A stretch of DNA of 64,000 nt, taken from assembly GCF_045679555.1 (NCBI RefSeq), contig NC_092110.1:3487390-3551389 (forward strand), given 5' to 3'. A model generated the notes under the pieces. The model was not told the origin of the DNA and did not search any database. It saw nothing but the letters and a program-made list of their open reading frames with translations. Source of the stretch: Salvelinus alpinus (Eukaryota > Chordata > Actinopteri > Salmoniformes > Salmonidae). Position numbers and translations under genes: made by a program. Shown here piece by piece: positions 50,601-61,156 of this stretch (positions are counted from its first letter, which is position 1; each line of letters opens with the position of its first letter).

Positions 50601-53600
50601 TAGGCCAATGGTACGTGTCTTAACTTAGTTTGAGAAAAGCTAAGGGATTGGTCAAAGGATGGCTGAGGTATTAAAATTCACTCCAGATGTTGTATTTAGA
50701 CTCATGAGTTCCTACATGATAGAGTGCTTGCTTTGTTATCCTGATCATGTGTCCCTTCTGTCATCCTGTGAACCCTATTTATTGCTGCTCGCAGCTATAT
50801 TCTTATGTTTGTTATTCCCGACTCCTGTAGGTACACTCCGTCTAAGTTTCCACTGAGCATCCAGGAGCTTGATGAGAACCAGATTGGAAAATTCAGCTTC
50901 TACTCTGAAGAGGCAGTAGTGCATGTAAGGTCAACTGAGACTTTGGGCCTGATTCAGAGTTGAGATAAGAGGGTACAGCTTTTGTGTAAATCAATGTCAA
51001 GACAGAATCCTGCCCTTTATGAAGAGATATTATAGCTGTTACCCATTATGATTCGCACTTGATCTTATAGGTGTCACCTCAGTCCATGTCTTCTCTCTAC
51101 ATCTCTCCAGCTCATGAATAGGTCAGCCATAGAGAACCTGCAGGTGACCCTGGCCTGTCAGGTGACTCAGAAGAACGCTCTGATTGGTGCAGTGAAGCAG
51201 GCATGTCTATGTTATTGGTCAGAGACTTTCACAGGCTCTCCAGAGGTACCTTACATCACTACACATATACTTTAATCCAGTGGCCGGTTTGCTGGGATCA
51301 AATTACTTCTCTTTCTCTCTCTTTGATTTAGGAGGTTTTTTGTTCTAGTGGCGATGCAAACTCCTTAGCTAAGCAGGGTCCCAAAGTTCGTAAAGATACA
51401 AGTGAACCAGAGATAACTGGTGCAGGAACCAGGGAGAGGTGAGTTGGAGGGTCAATGATGGCCATGTTTTGTAATGATCAATATTACTACAGTTAAATAT
51501 AATTATTATGTTATGTGATGTTGACTGTTGTGTTTGTTCAAGGCTGACTGAGGCGTTTGTCTCCATCCAGCTGGAGAAAGTGGGTCCACGAGATGAGATG
51601 TTGAACTCTTTCATAAAGAGGAGACAGATCATGGGTGTTGTGATGATGAACCCTGTAAGTGTCATAGAGGTCAGAGGGAGCAGGAAGCTATGTTGGATCT
51701 CAGATATGACTGTTTGATTGTTTACCTTCATGACCTTCTCTTTCACCGCAGGATGAAGTAGCAAAAATCAAGAGGAGGCTGATTATTGAGTTCTGTCGAA
51801 AGTATGTACATCTTTAGTAGAAGTTGACAATCATGATTGCCATGTTCAGACATGTTAAAGTGAAGCTTCCTAGCATGACTCATTTGGAAGTGTTTATTCA
51901 CAGGAGACACGATTGTTTCATCACATTTTGGGGACTTATTTACCTGAAGTCTAACTTTCCTCCAGGTGTACCTGTAACACGTGTTCTGTGTCTGTCAACG
52001 TTTTCCTAGATTCAGTTTGCGTATGTCCCAGTGTTGTGTGAGAGGGCAGATTATAGGCCTGTACCACAGCCTGACCACCTTATTGGACGAGCTCCCAGAC
52101 ATCCGCCAGTCCCACTTCCTGATTGGCCAGGACCATGTGTTGAAAAGCGATATGGACTCAGGACTAGGTGTTCACCCTGACCCCAGGTAAAACCAGTGTG
52201 AGAGAGCGTTTTATAGCATGAAATTATAAGAATACTTACTTCAGAAAACCTTGCATATGCTGACAGAGAGAATATTTTAGGAGTGTCTCTGCGGTTGGAG
52301 GTCAGAGATTATTTTTGTTCCACTTGGTTGGACAGGAAGTTCCAGCGGCGTCCCAGGCGCCTGCTGTCAGCTGACGGCAGAATGTTCCTCAACCTGTGGT
52401 TCCTCCCCCACTACACTGAGGTTCTCCTCATGTTCAGAACCCTGGAGGACTCGGTGAGAGGTTCTAACCTGCTTTACATTATGTTAACCTACAGATGGAC
52501 ACAGACAGACACATGCATGGAGTAGTGGATTGAAATTAGATCTTGTGATATCAGTAAAAAACAAAACCATGGCCTTGGAATGTTTCTAAGACTCTAGAGC
52601 AGGGTTTCCTAACTGGCGGTTTTATTTGGCTGCATAAATTTTCGGAGGATTTAAAAAAACTTTTTTTTATTTTTTTTATTGTTGGACATAAAAGGCTGTA
52701 AAAGTAATTTAGGAAATCTGTTCCCAAGTACTCCCACTCATAATAGAGAGACACGTGATCGTATACAAACGTAAGCAACATCTGTTTGGGCTTACTGCGG
52801 TCAATTTGCAGTCTACAAATTTATTTCTAACTATGTTCCGGACCCCGACCAGCCATAAAAAAATTAAAATCAGCCTTTGGCTGAATCTAGTTGGTGATCT
52901 CTGCATAGAGCACGTTGATCTTTACCTTGAACTTGTTTACTTTTGTTGCATTACAGGCATGTAGCCGGGCTCTTCACCATAGTCTGGAGATAGTGTCTGC
53001 CCTGCATGACATCATCTATTACCTGGTCAGTTTCGCCCGACTGGGGAACCCAGGAGTCTTCAGCTCCAAGAGAGGAGGAGGAGCAGGAGGGGGAGAGCTT
53101 ACAGCTGACTGGGGCGGCACTGAAGGCATCGGTATGCATTGGTTATAAAGAGACCTGTGGTTCCAATGGCTCAGTGGGTTAAATCATGGTGCAGGATTGT
53201 GAGTTTGATTTCCGCGTGGAACACATATACTATCCGTGTCACTGTCAACGTTGACAGTTCTGTGAGTCCCATTGGATGAAAGCATCTGCTAAATGACCAT
53301 GTTATTATCGTTAAGGTGCAGAGCTGTGGGAGATCCAGAAACAGGTCGACTCTCTTTGTGACCCTGGTAGCCCTGAGGCTGTGGGTCGCCTGCTGCAACT
53401 ACGGAGACACGTGCTCTTCTTGCAGTACGACACCGCTGTGAGGCACCTCATCAGGTGAGTGGAGAAAGGTAGAAGAGGTTGATATATGCCATCAGTGAGT
53501 AGGTTTAGAGAAGTGTAATGGAGTATGAGTGTTCCTAGCATAAGAACCAGACCATGGTCAAATACATTGTGTCAACAACTTTCAAACGCTTGAGCTTGAT

Positions 53601-56600
53601 TTAGCTTAATCAGTTCAATGGGACCAATGGAAACCAAAAGTGAAAACACAAAGTATTTGATATGCTCTCTCTCTCGCGCTCTCTCTCTCTCTCAGAGAGG
53701 CGTTTCTCTCCTCTGGTAACATCGTAGCCTATCAGAGCGTGAGTGACAACATGGGACACGCCCTCCCTGCGCTGAGTGACAGCGTCAGAACCAATCACAG
53801 TTCTCTACTGTCTCTACCAGAGCCAATGGAGCCTCACAGCCCCCGGGTTTGTAATAAAGTTTACATTTCTAAAGCCCAGACACTGTTTGTGTTACTATCC
53901 AGAGTAAATGGGAAACACAGTATAGTTAATGCTACTTTTGATGGTTACCCACTGCTCGGGCAGGGTTGTACTCTTAGACAATTGTGAGGTCATCATGTAT
54001 TTGTGCTCTCTAGGCTCAAAGGATGTACCCATGGAGAAGTTTTCTGGTGTGTCATGGATTGCACTCTGTAGACATTTGGGGCATCCCACCCATTGAGTAC
54101 TGCATGCAGGTAGAGCTCTACTCTCCTTTATGATATTTCTTGTTTTTCTGTTCTTTCTAGCAAGTGATTTAGCAAATAGAGGCAACTAGAAATGATCATG
54201 ATAGTGATTGTTTTATCTATTTTGGTTGAATGCATTGTATGCTGCTCTGGATAAGAGTATCTACGATGCTAAATGACTATATTGTGGGTGTTAATGGTCT
54301 TATGCTGCTTGTAATCCAGCTGTGTCTGAGTGGGCTGGGTGACCGCAGCAGGATGGAGGCCAATGGAGCGATCCTGGGCGTGTCTCTACTAATGGAGGAT
54401 GTCTTGAACAGCGGAGGGAGGGGGGCAGCACCGCTACGTCTCCATGACAACAAGGCGGGGGACTCACGTGGAAAGCCCGAGGAAGTATATTTACATACGT
54501 GTTAGAAGATCCTTTCTTTGGGGTGTGTTAAAATATATGGGTTACTAGGTACATAATTGCATTCAAAACACATGTAGGCCTAAACATGTATGTAACATGT
54601 GTTTACCGCCAGAAAAAGCACCTTGTAAGCAACGCCGTGAACAGGTTTTTTTGCACTGGCTGACAGTATTGTGTCTTAATACTAGGAGGATGGTAGCAGT
54701 ATGGATGACAGTGTTGATGAAGAAGAGAAGGGGATCTCCTCTGGTCCCCTCCAGGACCCTCTCCAGGTGCTGTCTGTGTTGAAGGGGTTCCTGCTCCTAA
54801 CCAAACAGCTGGAGGTGTTTAAGGAGAGCTGGGGAAGGCGACAGCTAGGGGTTGAACAGATCAATACCATGAAGATCCACAGGCACTTCTCAAGACTTTA
54901 CAGGTTAGTTAGTATTGCCCATGAAAAAGTTTTTACTTGATGGAATATTCTGACATACCATGCAATACATTTTTCTTATATATTTCTTAATTCCATTATT
55001 TTACTTTAATATGTATGTGTATTGTTGGGAATTGTTAGATACTACTGCACTGTTGGAGCTAGGAACACAAGCATTTCGCTACACCCGCAATAACATCTGC
55101 TAAATATGTGACCAATAAAATGTGATTTGAATACATGGGGGGGGGGGGGGGTGATATCAGGGTTTGTGAACAGTGATGGATAAACAACAGTGACATTAAC
55201 AAACTTTCATACAGAATTGATTGTTCATTGTTCATCAAAATCAAGTCATTTTAATCCTGCCTGTGAGATGATGTGGTCTCATCGTTAATATGTAGCTCAG
55301 TGGGTCTCATGCTTCTACATTTCAGAGCAGACATCCAGTACCCAAGTATGAGAGCCCTGGCTCAACAGATGGGTAAAGAGAAGGACTTTGAGGCTCTGCT
55401 GTCTGACAGCCAGCCTCTACTGCCTCCTGCAGGAGCTTCCGAGGTTCACATCAAGACATTCCAAGTACTGTACTACTGCAGCACACCATGATAGCTCACT
55501 CACACACCTGACCTCTATTGGAATCTTTTAACGCGGTTTAGTCTGAACTAGAAGCACAAGCATTTTGCTACACTCGCATTAACATCTGCTAACCATGTGT
55601 ATGTGACCAATCAAATTTGATTTAGTTTAGGTAGAGCGTAGATGTACACTGAGTGTACAAAACATTAAGAACACCTTCCTAATATTGAGTTGCGGCCACC
55701 TATTTTACCCTCAGAACAGCCTCAATTTGTCAGGGCATGGACTCTACAAGGTGTCGAAAGTGTTCCATATCGAGGCTGGCCCATGTTGACTCCAATGCTT
55801 TCCACAGTTATGTCAAGTTGGCTGGACATCCTTTGGGTGGTCCCATGTGGCTCAGTTGGTAGAGCATGGTGCTTGCAACGCCAGGGTTGTGGGTTTGATT
55901 CCCATGGGGGACCAGTATAAAAAAAGTATGAAAATGTATGAACTCACTACAGTAAGTCGCACTGGATAAGAGCGTTTGCTAAATGACTAAAATGTAAAAA
56001 TGGGTGGTGGACCATTCTTGATACACACGGGAAACCGTTGAGTGTGAAAAACCCAGCAGCGTTGCAGTTCTTGACAAAAAACTGGTGCGCCTGGCACCTA
56101 TTATCATACCCCGTTCAAAGGCACTTAAATCTTTTGTCTTGCCCATTCAACCTCTGAATGGCACACACACACAATCCATGTCTCAATAGTCTCAAGGCTT
56201 AAAAATAATTATTTAACCTGTCTCCTCCCCTTCATCTACACTGATTGAAGTGGATTTAACAAGTGACATCAATAAGGGATCATAGCTTTCACCTGGATTC
56301 ACCTGGTCAGTCTGTCATAGAAAGAGCAGGTATTCCTAATGTTTTGTACACTCGGTGTACGTGATCCAACTGTTAACTTGAGTGTTTTATCAAAATGTAC
56401 ACACATAATGTCTGATGGACATAAAAGGCACCGTATTCGTGGAACAATCCCTATACCGTAGTAGTCTGGGTCCCAAACTGAATCCACGCTACGTTTCACT
56501 ATCGTTTCACTTCACGAAATAAAGCCGTGATTCAGGTTGATTCTACCTTTTTGCTGTTCGCGCCGTTGTCTGTGCCTAACCAAGTTTGTACCATGTTTGT

Positions 56601-59600
56601 GCTGCTACCATGTTGTGCTACTGCCATGTTGTGTTGCTACCATGTTGTGTTGCTGTCATGTTGTGTTGCTACCATGTTCTGTTGTCGTGTTGTTTTGCTG
56701 CCGTGTTGTGTTGTTGTCTTAGGTCTGTCTTTATGTAGTGTCGTGGTGTGTCTCTCTTGTCATGATGTGTGTTTTGTCCTACATTTTTACTTGGAATCCC
56801 AGCCCCTTTCCTCACAGGAGGCGTTTTGCCTCTTGGTAGGCCGTCATTGTAAATAATTATTTGTTCTTAATTAACTTCCCTAGTTAAATAAACTTTAAAT
56901 AAAACATTTTTTAAAGGTTGGAACCCAGACTAGTCGAGTAGTGCTACAGACTGAGGAATAGGTTATAAATTGTGTAATGAAGATGAGGATTAACATGAAC
57001 ATTGGTTTCTCTGTTGACTCTATGCATGGTGGCTCAATCAGTTTCTACGGACTGAGCAATAGGTTATATCTGTAATATGGTAAACAAGACTCTTTGAGTC
57101 TGTGCATGGTGTCTCAGTTGCTCAGGCTGCTGGAGAGTACAGAGTGTGATATGATCCGAGCGGTACAGAGGAGGATCACAAGAGAGCTGACCCTGGTGAT
57201 TTCCGAGCGGGCACGCCAAGACACAGGCCTCCCCACAGGTACACCACTCACCTCTCAGGATGTCTCACGAAGACAGTAACCAATGTTGGATCTGGATTTC
57301 TGTTGTTGTTCTTTTAAAACATTTTAATATGTTTACATTTCTACATGTTACTGTTACATCATGAACAGGTTAAGCAGCTACGAGTGTGAGTCTAAAGATT
57401 CTAGCTGTAATGGTTGTCTTATCACTGTTACGACTGTTCTCCAGAGTTGTGGAAGCAAGGCCCCATGAAGCACAGTCTGTCCCCAGAGAGACCTCAGTTA
57501 GTGGAAAGCTTCACCCAGCAGCTAATGGAGTGTGCTGAGCAGACGGAGGAGGGACAGGTGAGAAACCCAACACAGAATGGATGGACAGGCATGACAATAG
57601 CCCTAAAACAGTTGGTAGCAGTCTGGTCCTTTTTCTCAGTAATAAAAAAAAAATGGCAGTCGCAGGTTCATAGGTTCCAAGCACCGAGAACATGAGAAGA
57701 GTTTAATGACAATATATATGTTATACATCTCCTGCCAGCTGACCTTCCCCACGGCCCACCTCCAGCGGTGTCTGTCCACTCTGGGCCGTTCTGTGATGGA
57801 GAGAGAACGCAGCAGCTTCCTCCTCTACTCCCAGTTCTATGAACAGATCTTACGGCAGGAGAGCCAGCTGCTCTACCGCAGAGAACAGGTATCCTACTCT
57901 ACTGTACTTCAGCAGTTCAGCGTATAAGATGCGCGTCAAGATATGCAATGCCTTTTTTCATTGGTAATACAGTATATGTGTGAACGACTGGGATTAGAAC
58001 CTCTGGGAGATAACCCTAGTGTTCCGGTGTCAGGCAAGGTTAGTTATCAGGGGAGCAGGGTTCCAAACCCGTTTGATTCCGGGGCTTTATACCATTCATT
58101 TGCTAAACAGCACACAAACGTATCTTTAAGTTCGTGCTTCTTGACTTCTCTCTGTACAATATTTGTCCCGAAGGATGTGAAGAACCTTGAGGCGTCCCAG
58201 TCCCAGGCCATCAACCCTTACAGCGAGGTCAGTGGGCTTTGTCGTGGGATGATGTTGCAGACCACAGCCCTACGTACCCGGGTCACCCAACTGGAGGAGG
58301 AACAGAGAGGTCTGGAGCAGCAGATCAGCCTAAAATACAGACAATGCTATGACTCCCTGGTCCGACAACTTTTCTCCACCTGCATTCAACTGAAGGTACG
58401 AAACGCTTTTAAAACCTATCTTTTTTATCATAACGGTAACTATCTAAAGCCTGAAGGAATAATGCATTATGATGTTGTTAGAATGCATTATAAGACTTGA
58501 CATAAGCATGTATGAGCAACTTATAGTGTCTTAGTATCACCTCATAATGATCCTGACTAACTTTGATCCACAATAACGACACTGGTTAATTTGGAAAATA
58601 CTTTGTGTTTGGTCGCATCGTACTTTTGACCACATCACTGACATGCTAAAAGCACCATAACGCACACCCTCTCGTCTTTTTACTTTATTGTTTACTTGGA
58701 TGGATCACAGGCCAGGCTTGATGAGTACCACGTGCGAATGGACCAGGATGTTACTCAGCTGGTGAGCAAAGTGAGGCGAGAGGGAGTGGATAACATCATC
58801 AAGCTGAAGAAGTTTGGCTCCACTAAAGGCAATGAAGCTCTTCTTACGACACAGTCGGAGGTGAGACGATTGGGCCCAAAGTTGTTTTCGAAGCAAGTGA
58901 CTGAATTGTGACTCAGCTGTTTACATAATTATTGCATTCAGGACTAACAGCTATTCTCTTCCTTAATCTTTCTTCTTCTTCTCCTCCTTCAGAAGCAGGA
59001 GCTCCATGACCTGAGCATGGAGAACAGTCTGCTGACTGGCCTGCTGTCTAAGGTGAAGGCACTGGGCCACTGGAGACAGGTGGTTGGACAGGGCAAGTTG
59101 CACCGTAGATTGCTCCACAGCCAGCAGGTACGGTTAGGAGGATTGGAAAGCTGTGTCCCCGAAATCACACAAGTGTATTGACTTGCAATGACCGTGACAT
59201 GCAGGTTGTTTTATTATTTTACCTACTTAAGTTGAATGCACAGATGTTAACCTGTGCATAAGAGCCTCTGCTCAATGATTGTAATATAAATACAAATGTA
59301 CAGACTCATATGGATTGCACCGGAATGGCTGTGGCTTTTCATGTTTTTTGCTGACATTTTGTGCGACTGTGACTTGTGTTGTGTCTAGAGGGAGATGTCC
59401 TGTCAGAGGGAGGCACTGAGAATGAAGATGATGTCAGAGGAGGAAGTGATCGTACTGAAGCAGGAACTGGAAGTCACTCAGCGGGCCATGACACAGTGTC
59501 AGACGGAGTACAACCGCACCAAGAGACTGCTCACCAAACAGGTAGCTAGCTATATCCTCACCCTGAATCATTCACATGCATTTATTTTTACAACATTACA

Positions 59601-61156
59601 GATAACAAGTGGAATTAATCTTGACATTTTCTTCTCATTTTATATAATTGTAAATAGTGTGATATTTTCTGTCATAGCTGATTTAATAACCAGATCTAAA
59701 GATATTTGCCTGTCTGGTCTGACAGTAGAGAGATGTTTATGCCCACAGAGCACAGAGCTCCATGAGGTGAGGCATCACTCTGCTCAGGAGGTCCAGAGCA
59801 GACAGGAGCTGGACAGCTACCACCTGCAGAGCCTGGAGCAGCTGAGAGAGGGCGTGGGGGACAGAGACAGACAGCTCCAAGACCTCAGGACTCAGCTGGA
59901 CAGGAGCAGCAGAGACAGACAGCTACTGAGACAACGCAGTGCCAAAGACATCAGACAGGTGACACTCGTTCTCATCCCTGCAGCACAAACACATTTGTTT
60001 GTGTGATAATATAAAATTATCTGTTTTAGTATTACTAAAACAGACATCATCCGGCTTGAAGGACCATAAAACAGAGATGGATAATAACTTAAGTTCCCAG
60101 ACTTTTAAACATTTACATTGTATGTGTCCCGTAGGTATAAACTAGGGCCCGGCCTTTCCTGGTCATAAAAAATCCCTGGCCCTGGGAATAATTTATCTAA
60201 ATGTGTATATTCCCTGATGAAGGGAGCACATTTACCGTAAATTACAGACATAGCAAGTTTAGATCATTGGTGTAATGGTAATGGACATTAACCCAGGCAC
60301 CCACTGTGGCTTTAGGTGAAGGGCCAGCTTCATCAGGAACGCAGCCTCAAACAGGAGGCTTTCCAGCGGGTGGACAAGCTGCAGAGCCAGGTGGAGGACG
60401 TTGAGACTGCTCTCTCCAGGTGTACCTCCACAGCAGGTAATGGCTAAGCTTCAGTGTGTTCCACTCACTCCCTTTCCATATAGCAGTAACTTACTATGGC
60501 AATGGTTCTCAGTCCTGGTTCTGGGGACCCAAAGGGGTGCACATTTTTGTTTTTGCCCTAGCACTACACACCTGATTCTAATCATCAACTCGTCATCAGG
60601 CTTTGATGATTTGAATCAGGTGTGTGGTGCAAGTGCAAAAACAAAAATGTACCCCTTTGGGTCCAGAGGACCAGGATTGAGAACCACTACGCTATGCAGT
60701 TCTAGAGTAGTGTATGTGCCCAGTAACTTGCAGGTGTAGGGTATAAAACATAACACACTGTTTAATGAATAACTCACTATGCTGCAGCTAGCCATTGATT
60801 CAGCCTGTGCTCTCTCTCACAGGGCAACGCCAGACATCCTGTTACACTTTCCCTCACAACAGATCCAGCATCAGAAATCCAGAACGCGATGGCAAGAGGG
60901 ATTCTACCACCCAGCTGGAGAGACCCAAAACAGTGAGTATCTCTTCTTGGCATATTACAGCCTAGTAACCAGTGAACTTTTGTGTTGCTTCGTTTCCCCA
61001 ATAGAAATGTATCGTATGTGTTGTGTGTTTTGTCAGGACCCGTCTCGCATGCGTATCCTCACCACGGAGGCCCTGCTACCAAACCTCACCGATGGAGGCC
61101 CAACCTCCACCAGTCTCCTCACACACCTTCAGCAGCTGAGACTCAACCATCAGTAA
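35661..61156 (+). CDS. ccdc162: Coiled-coil domain-containing protein 162, 43 coding exons
   Basis: Exons joined in phase: 35661-35800, 35975-36158, 36315-36428, 36640-36834, 37489-37633, 37762-37913, 38098-38250, 38630-38731, 38910-39074, 39197-39273, 39383-39524, 39815-40090, 45323-45688, 45926-46132, 46367-46494, 46645-46873, 47343-47545, 50072-50224, 50831-50924, 51111-51245, 51332-51438, 51543-51654, 51752-51801, 52010-52186, 52336-52453, 52957-53131, 53316-53454, 53696-53846, 54014-54109, 54320-54484, 54686-54903, 55326-55464, 57118-57238, 57445-57557, 57739-57888, 58174-58395, 58711-58860, 58993-59127, 59389-59541, 59749-59958, 60316-60436, 60823-60932, 61037-61156. They give 2203 residues with no stop. 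The N-terminus resembles the DUF4549 region of C6orf183/CCDC162 (from memory). Residues 551-577 are a glycine-rich insert (exon 12). Exons 36-41 are coiled coil. Introns 9 and 15 use GC donors; the donor at 47546 (GTTGAG) is weak. Molecular function is unknown. Human CCDC162P is a pseudogene, whereas this copy looks intact. Confidence 0.85.
37105..37240. mobile_element. Palindromic MITE in ccdc162 intron 4
   Basis: TATGTAGTGCACTACATTTG and CAAAAGTAGTGCCCCATATA face each other around GACCAGGGCTCATAGGACTC. It is the same family as 62711-62829 and as the split copy at 63733-63982, here more diverged. Confidence 0.65.
38402..38597. mobile_element. MITE-like element in ccdc162 intron 7
   Basis: Inverted ends AGGGATGGAAATTAAGC (left) and CTTAAATTACATCCCT (right), about 195 bp apart. 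The inside is partly palindromic (GGCTAGTACTTTTC against GCCTACTAGCCC). No coding content; family not assigned. Confidence 0.5.
40794..43700 (-). CDS. Interferon-type small gene nested antisense in ccdc162 intron 12 (Gig1-like?)
   Basis: Read on the minus strand. A short non-coding exon 1 runs from about 43700 to 43662 and ends at the strong donor GTAAGT. The intron ends in a CT-rich tract and CAAG at 41644. The coding exon starts ATG 41634 in an ideal context (ACCACCATGG) and stops at 41014, giving 206 residues; a second ATG (MADLRRSG) would give 198. AATAAA follows at 40799-40794. The protein is soluble and acidic toward its C-terminus, with no signal peptide or membrane span. Motifs include [48 protein letters not shown] and VYVTQHDD. 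The upstream ISRE and TATA-like box imply interferon control. It recalls fish Gig1-type virus-induced proteins, but I could not verify this. The frame is intact. Confidence 0.7.
41014..41643 (-). CDS. Coding exon of the nested antisense gene
   Basis: This single exon carries the whole protein (start at 41634, stop at 41014-41016). The acceptor is a long CT repeat ending CTCTCAAG, directly before GGTACCACCATGG. Reading further upstream from the ATG at 41703 would pass through the CT-rich acceptor tract (a low-complexity LSLSLSL stretch), so that longer frame is judged not translated. GC content and codon use fit the neighbouring host exons. Confidence 0.8.
   Translation of the reverse strand, partial: GTTMVRGTLNTMADLRRSGFGRHLPRHGLKLLFWFAKNYIDFDITGEMVARYNPNEGGFDFHPFQNRPEWDCSNVTTTISAISCNSPLPDNVHPYYIVGNLNLEESNCLPQYVRKDFTGDQDDSNMDRLIISLRPDGTVDKVYVTQHDDDGLSFDPDNTYRVTRGLLRDIRDLKLRKFLKQAGYSNRQPIIYLDDYEDILSYFEDFLIL
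41715..42480 (-). mobile_element. LINE 3' part in the intron of the nested gene
   Basis: On the minus strand the far part translates to LINE RT C-terminal words ([20 protein letters not shown]). A 3' UTR with repeated CATGTTGTGTTGCTAC-type units follows, then the tail GTCATTGTAAATAAGAATTT and TTAAATAAAGGTTAAAT. The same 3' UTR type occurs at 56575-56905 on the plus strand. Confidence 0.65.
42590..42935. repeat. Unclassified salmonid repeat
   Basis: Words such as ACAACTGCCAGACAGTCTTA, AGCAAAATTCTTGCTTGACA and TGTTACCCAGAAATGATTTG are familiar from many salmonid loci. No ends or coding content are visible. Confidence 0.45.
43724..43733 (-). promoter_or_regulatory. TATA-like box of the nested gene
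   Basis: Minus strand GATAAAATAG. It stands about 25-35 bp upstream of the inferred start of exon 1, which ends at the donor at 43661. Confidence 0.5.
43804..43824 (-). promoter_or_regulatory. Interferon-stimulated response element (ISRE)
   Basis: The plus strand reads GGAAATGAAACTGAAAGTGA; the complement holds ACTTTCAGTTTCATTTCC. GAAACTGAAA matches the GAAANNGAAA core bound by IRF/ISGF3, with a third GAAA next to it. It lies about 70 bp upstream of the TATA-like box of the nested gene, the usual place for an ISRE. Confidence 0.75.
44108..44215. repeat. Short LINE/SINE-like fragment
   Basis: AAGTTTGAAGTTTTATTAGT followed by GTCCAACGAAATGCTTACTT resembles the reverse strand of the LINE 3' UTR seen at 2860-2930 (GAAATGCTTACTTACAAG). 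It begins exactly where the duplicated promoter block ends. Confidence 0.45.
44657..44911. mobile_element. MITE with CACTCTTAGAA ends
   Basis: CACTCTTAGAACAAAAGGTG at the left mirrors AACCCTTTTTTCTAAGTG at the right. The inside is filled with inverted copies of AAAGGGTTCT and AGAACCCTTT, including GGGGACAGCCGAAGAACCCT against the left-side complement. TA precedes the left end. No coding content. Confidence 0.75.
45003..45165 (-). mobile_element. SINE with V-SINE-like tail, minus strand
   Basis: Minus strand: GTTAAGAGCGTTGGGCCAGT (A-box side), GGTTTCTGTTTCGAATCCCC (B box), and the conserved tail GTCGCTCTGGATGAGAGCGT followed by CTGCTAAATGAC. A sister copy is at 63770-63922. Confidence 0.75.
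45175..45265. repeat. Microsatellite, TG/GTGA tract
   Basis: Alternating GTGTGT with GTGC interruptions, then GTGAGTGAGTGAGTAAGTGA, about 60 bp before ccdc162 exon 13. Confidence 0.85.
46887..47281. repeat. Orphan second copy of the ISRE promoter block, ccdc162 intron 16
   Basis: A 395-bp direct duplicate of 43713-44107 begins 13 bp after the ccdc162 exon 16 donor. The ISRE (GAAATGAAACTGAAAGTGAC, 46981-47000) is unchanged. The TATA-like box differs by one base. The first exon and coding part of the nested gene are not included. It nearly fills the 469-bp intron. Confidence 0.85.
47690..47890. mobile_element. TTAA palindromic MITE, partial copy
   Basis: GAAGGAAGTTAGAGGTAGTT near 47731 and the right end AAACTATCCCTTTAA match the element at 21277-21535. 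The left end is lost in AT-rich sequence. Confidence 0.7.
48194..49758 (-). mobile_element. Tc1-like transposon, near full length, ccdc162 intron 17
   Basis: CACTACTGTTCAAAAGTTTG at the left and AACTTTTGAACGGTAGTG at the right, 1.56 kb apart, the usual Tc1 length. Minus-strand frames 49121-49369 (N-terminal helix-turn-helix, [12 protein letters not shown]) and 48615-49133 ([33 protein letters not shown]) encode transposase. A frameshift separates them, and the third catalytic region is out of frame. The copy is inactive. Confidence 0.85.
52600..52903. mobile_element. hAT-like non-autonomous repeat, ccdc162 intron 25
   Basis: CAGGGTTTCCTAACTGGCGG at the left and CTAGTTGGTGATCTCTG at the right resemble the ends of a salmonid hAT-type repeat. 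ATGTTCCGGACCCCGACCAG in the body also fits. Flanks CTCTAGAG and CATAGAGC are only an imperfect duplication. Confidence 0.5.
53160..53300 (+). mobile_element. Decayed SINE, ccdc162 intron 26
   Basis: AATGGCTCAGTGGGTTAAAT (A box), GAGTTTGATTTCC (B box) and the tail TTGGATGAAAGCATCTGCTA with AATGACCATG match the V-SINE-type tail. It ends about 15 bp before the exon 27 acceptor. Confidence 0.65.
54968..55134 (+). repeat. LINE 3'-tail fragment, ccdc162 intron 31
   Basis: Same block as 10660-10867 (GCACTGTTGGAGCTAGGAAC, ACAAGCATTTCGCTACACCC, CAATAAAATGTGATTTGA). A poly-G run of about 16 bases follows at about 55137-55152. Confidence 0.65.
55540..55630 (+). repeat. LINE 3'-tail fragment, ccdc162 intron 32
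   Basis: ACTAGAAGCACAAGCATTTT, GCTACACTCGCATTAACATC and GTGACCAATCAAATTTGATT, a shorter copy of the 54968-55134 block. Confidence 0.6.
55647..56359 (-). mobile_element. Tc1-like transposon remnant with SINE insertion, ccdc162 intron 32
   Basis: Same lineage as 13397-14550: left ACTGAGTGTACAAAACATTA, right CCTAATGTTTTGTACACTC. Only the N-terminal transposase region and the ends remain, and the frame is broken. The SINE at 55842-56000 sits inside. Confidence 0.75.
55842..56000 (+). mobile_element. tRNA-derived SINE with target duplication
   Basis: TGGCTCAGTTGGTAGAGCAT (A box), GGGTTTGATTCCC (B box), and the tail CGCACTGGATAAGAGCGTTT followed by GCTAAATGACTAAAATG, typical of V-SINE-type tails. 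TGGGTGGT stands on both sides (55834-55841, 56001-56008). It is a retroposed SINE, not a tRNA gene. Confidence 0.85.
56575..56905 (+). mobile_element. LINE 3' UTR fragment with short tandem units
   Basis: Repeated units of CATGTTGTGTTGCTAC type (56592-56720), then CCTCTTGGTAGGCCGTCATT, GTAAATAATTATTTGTTCTT and TTAAATAAA. It is the plus-strand counterpart of 41715-42060. Confidence 0.65.
60500..60688. mobile_element. Palindromic hAT-like MITE, ccdc162 intron 41
   Basis: ATGGTTCTCAGTCCTGGTTC at the left mirrors GACCAGGATTGAGAACCACT at the right. Inside, GACCCAAAGGGGTGCACATT faces AATGTACCCCTTTGGGTCC, so almost all of it can fold back. Confidence 0.75.

Noticed and set aside
50659-50856. 65-codon hydrophobic frame before ccdc162 exon 19
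   Set aside because: Intronic, runs into the exon 19 acceptor out of frame; no support as a separate gene.
55845-55915. tRNA-like sequence with A and B boxes
   Set aside because: It is the head of a retroposed SINE with a target duplication; no cloverleaf-quality tRNA gene.
56590-56720. Regularly spaced CATGTTGTG units, CRISPR-like at first glance
   Set aside because: Units are tandem, short and without unique spacers, inside a LINE 3' UTR of a vertebrate genome.
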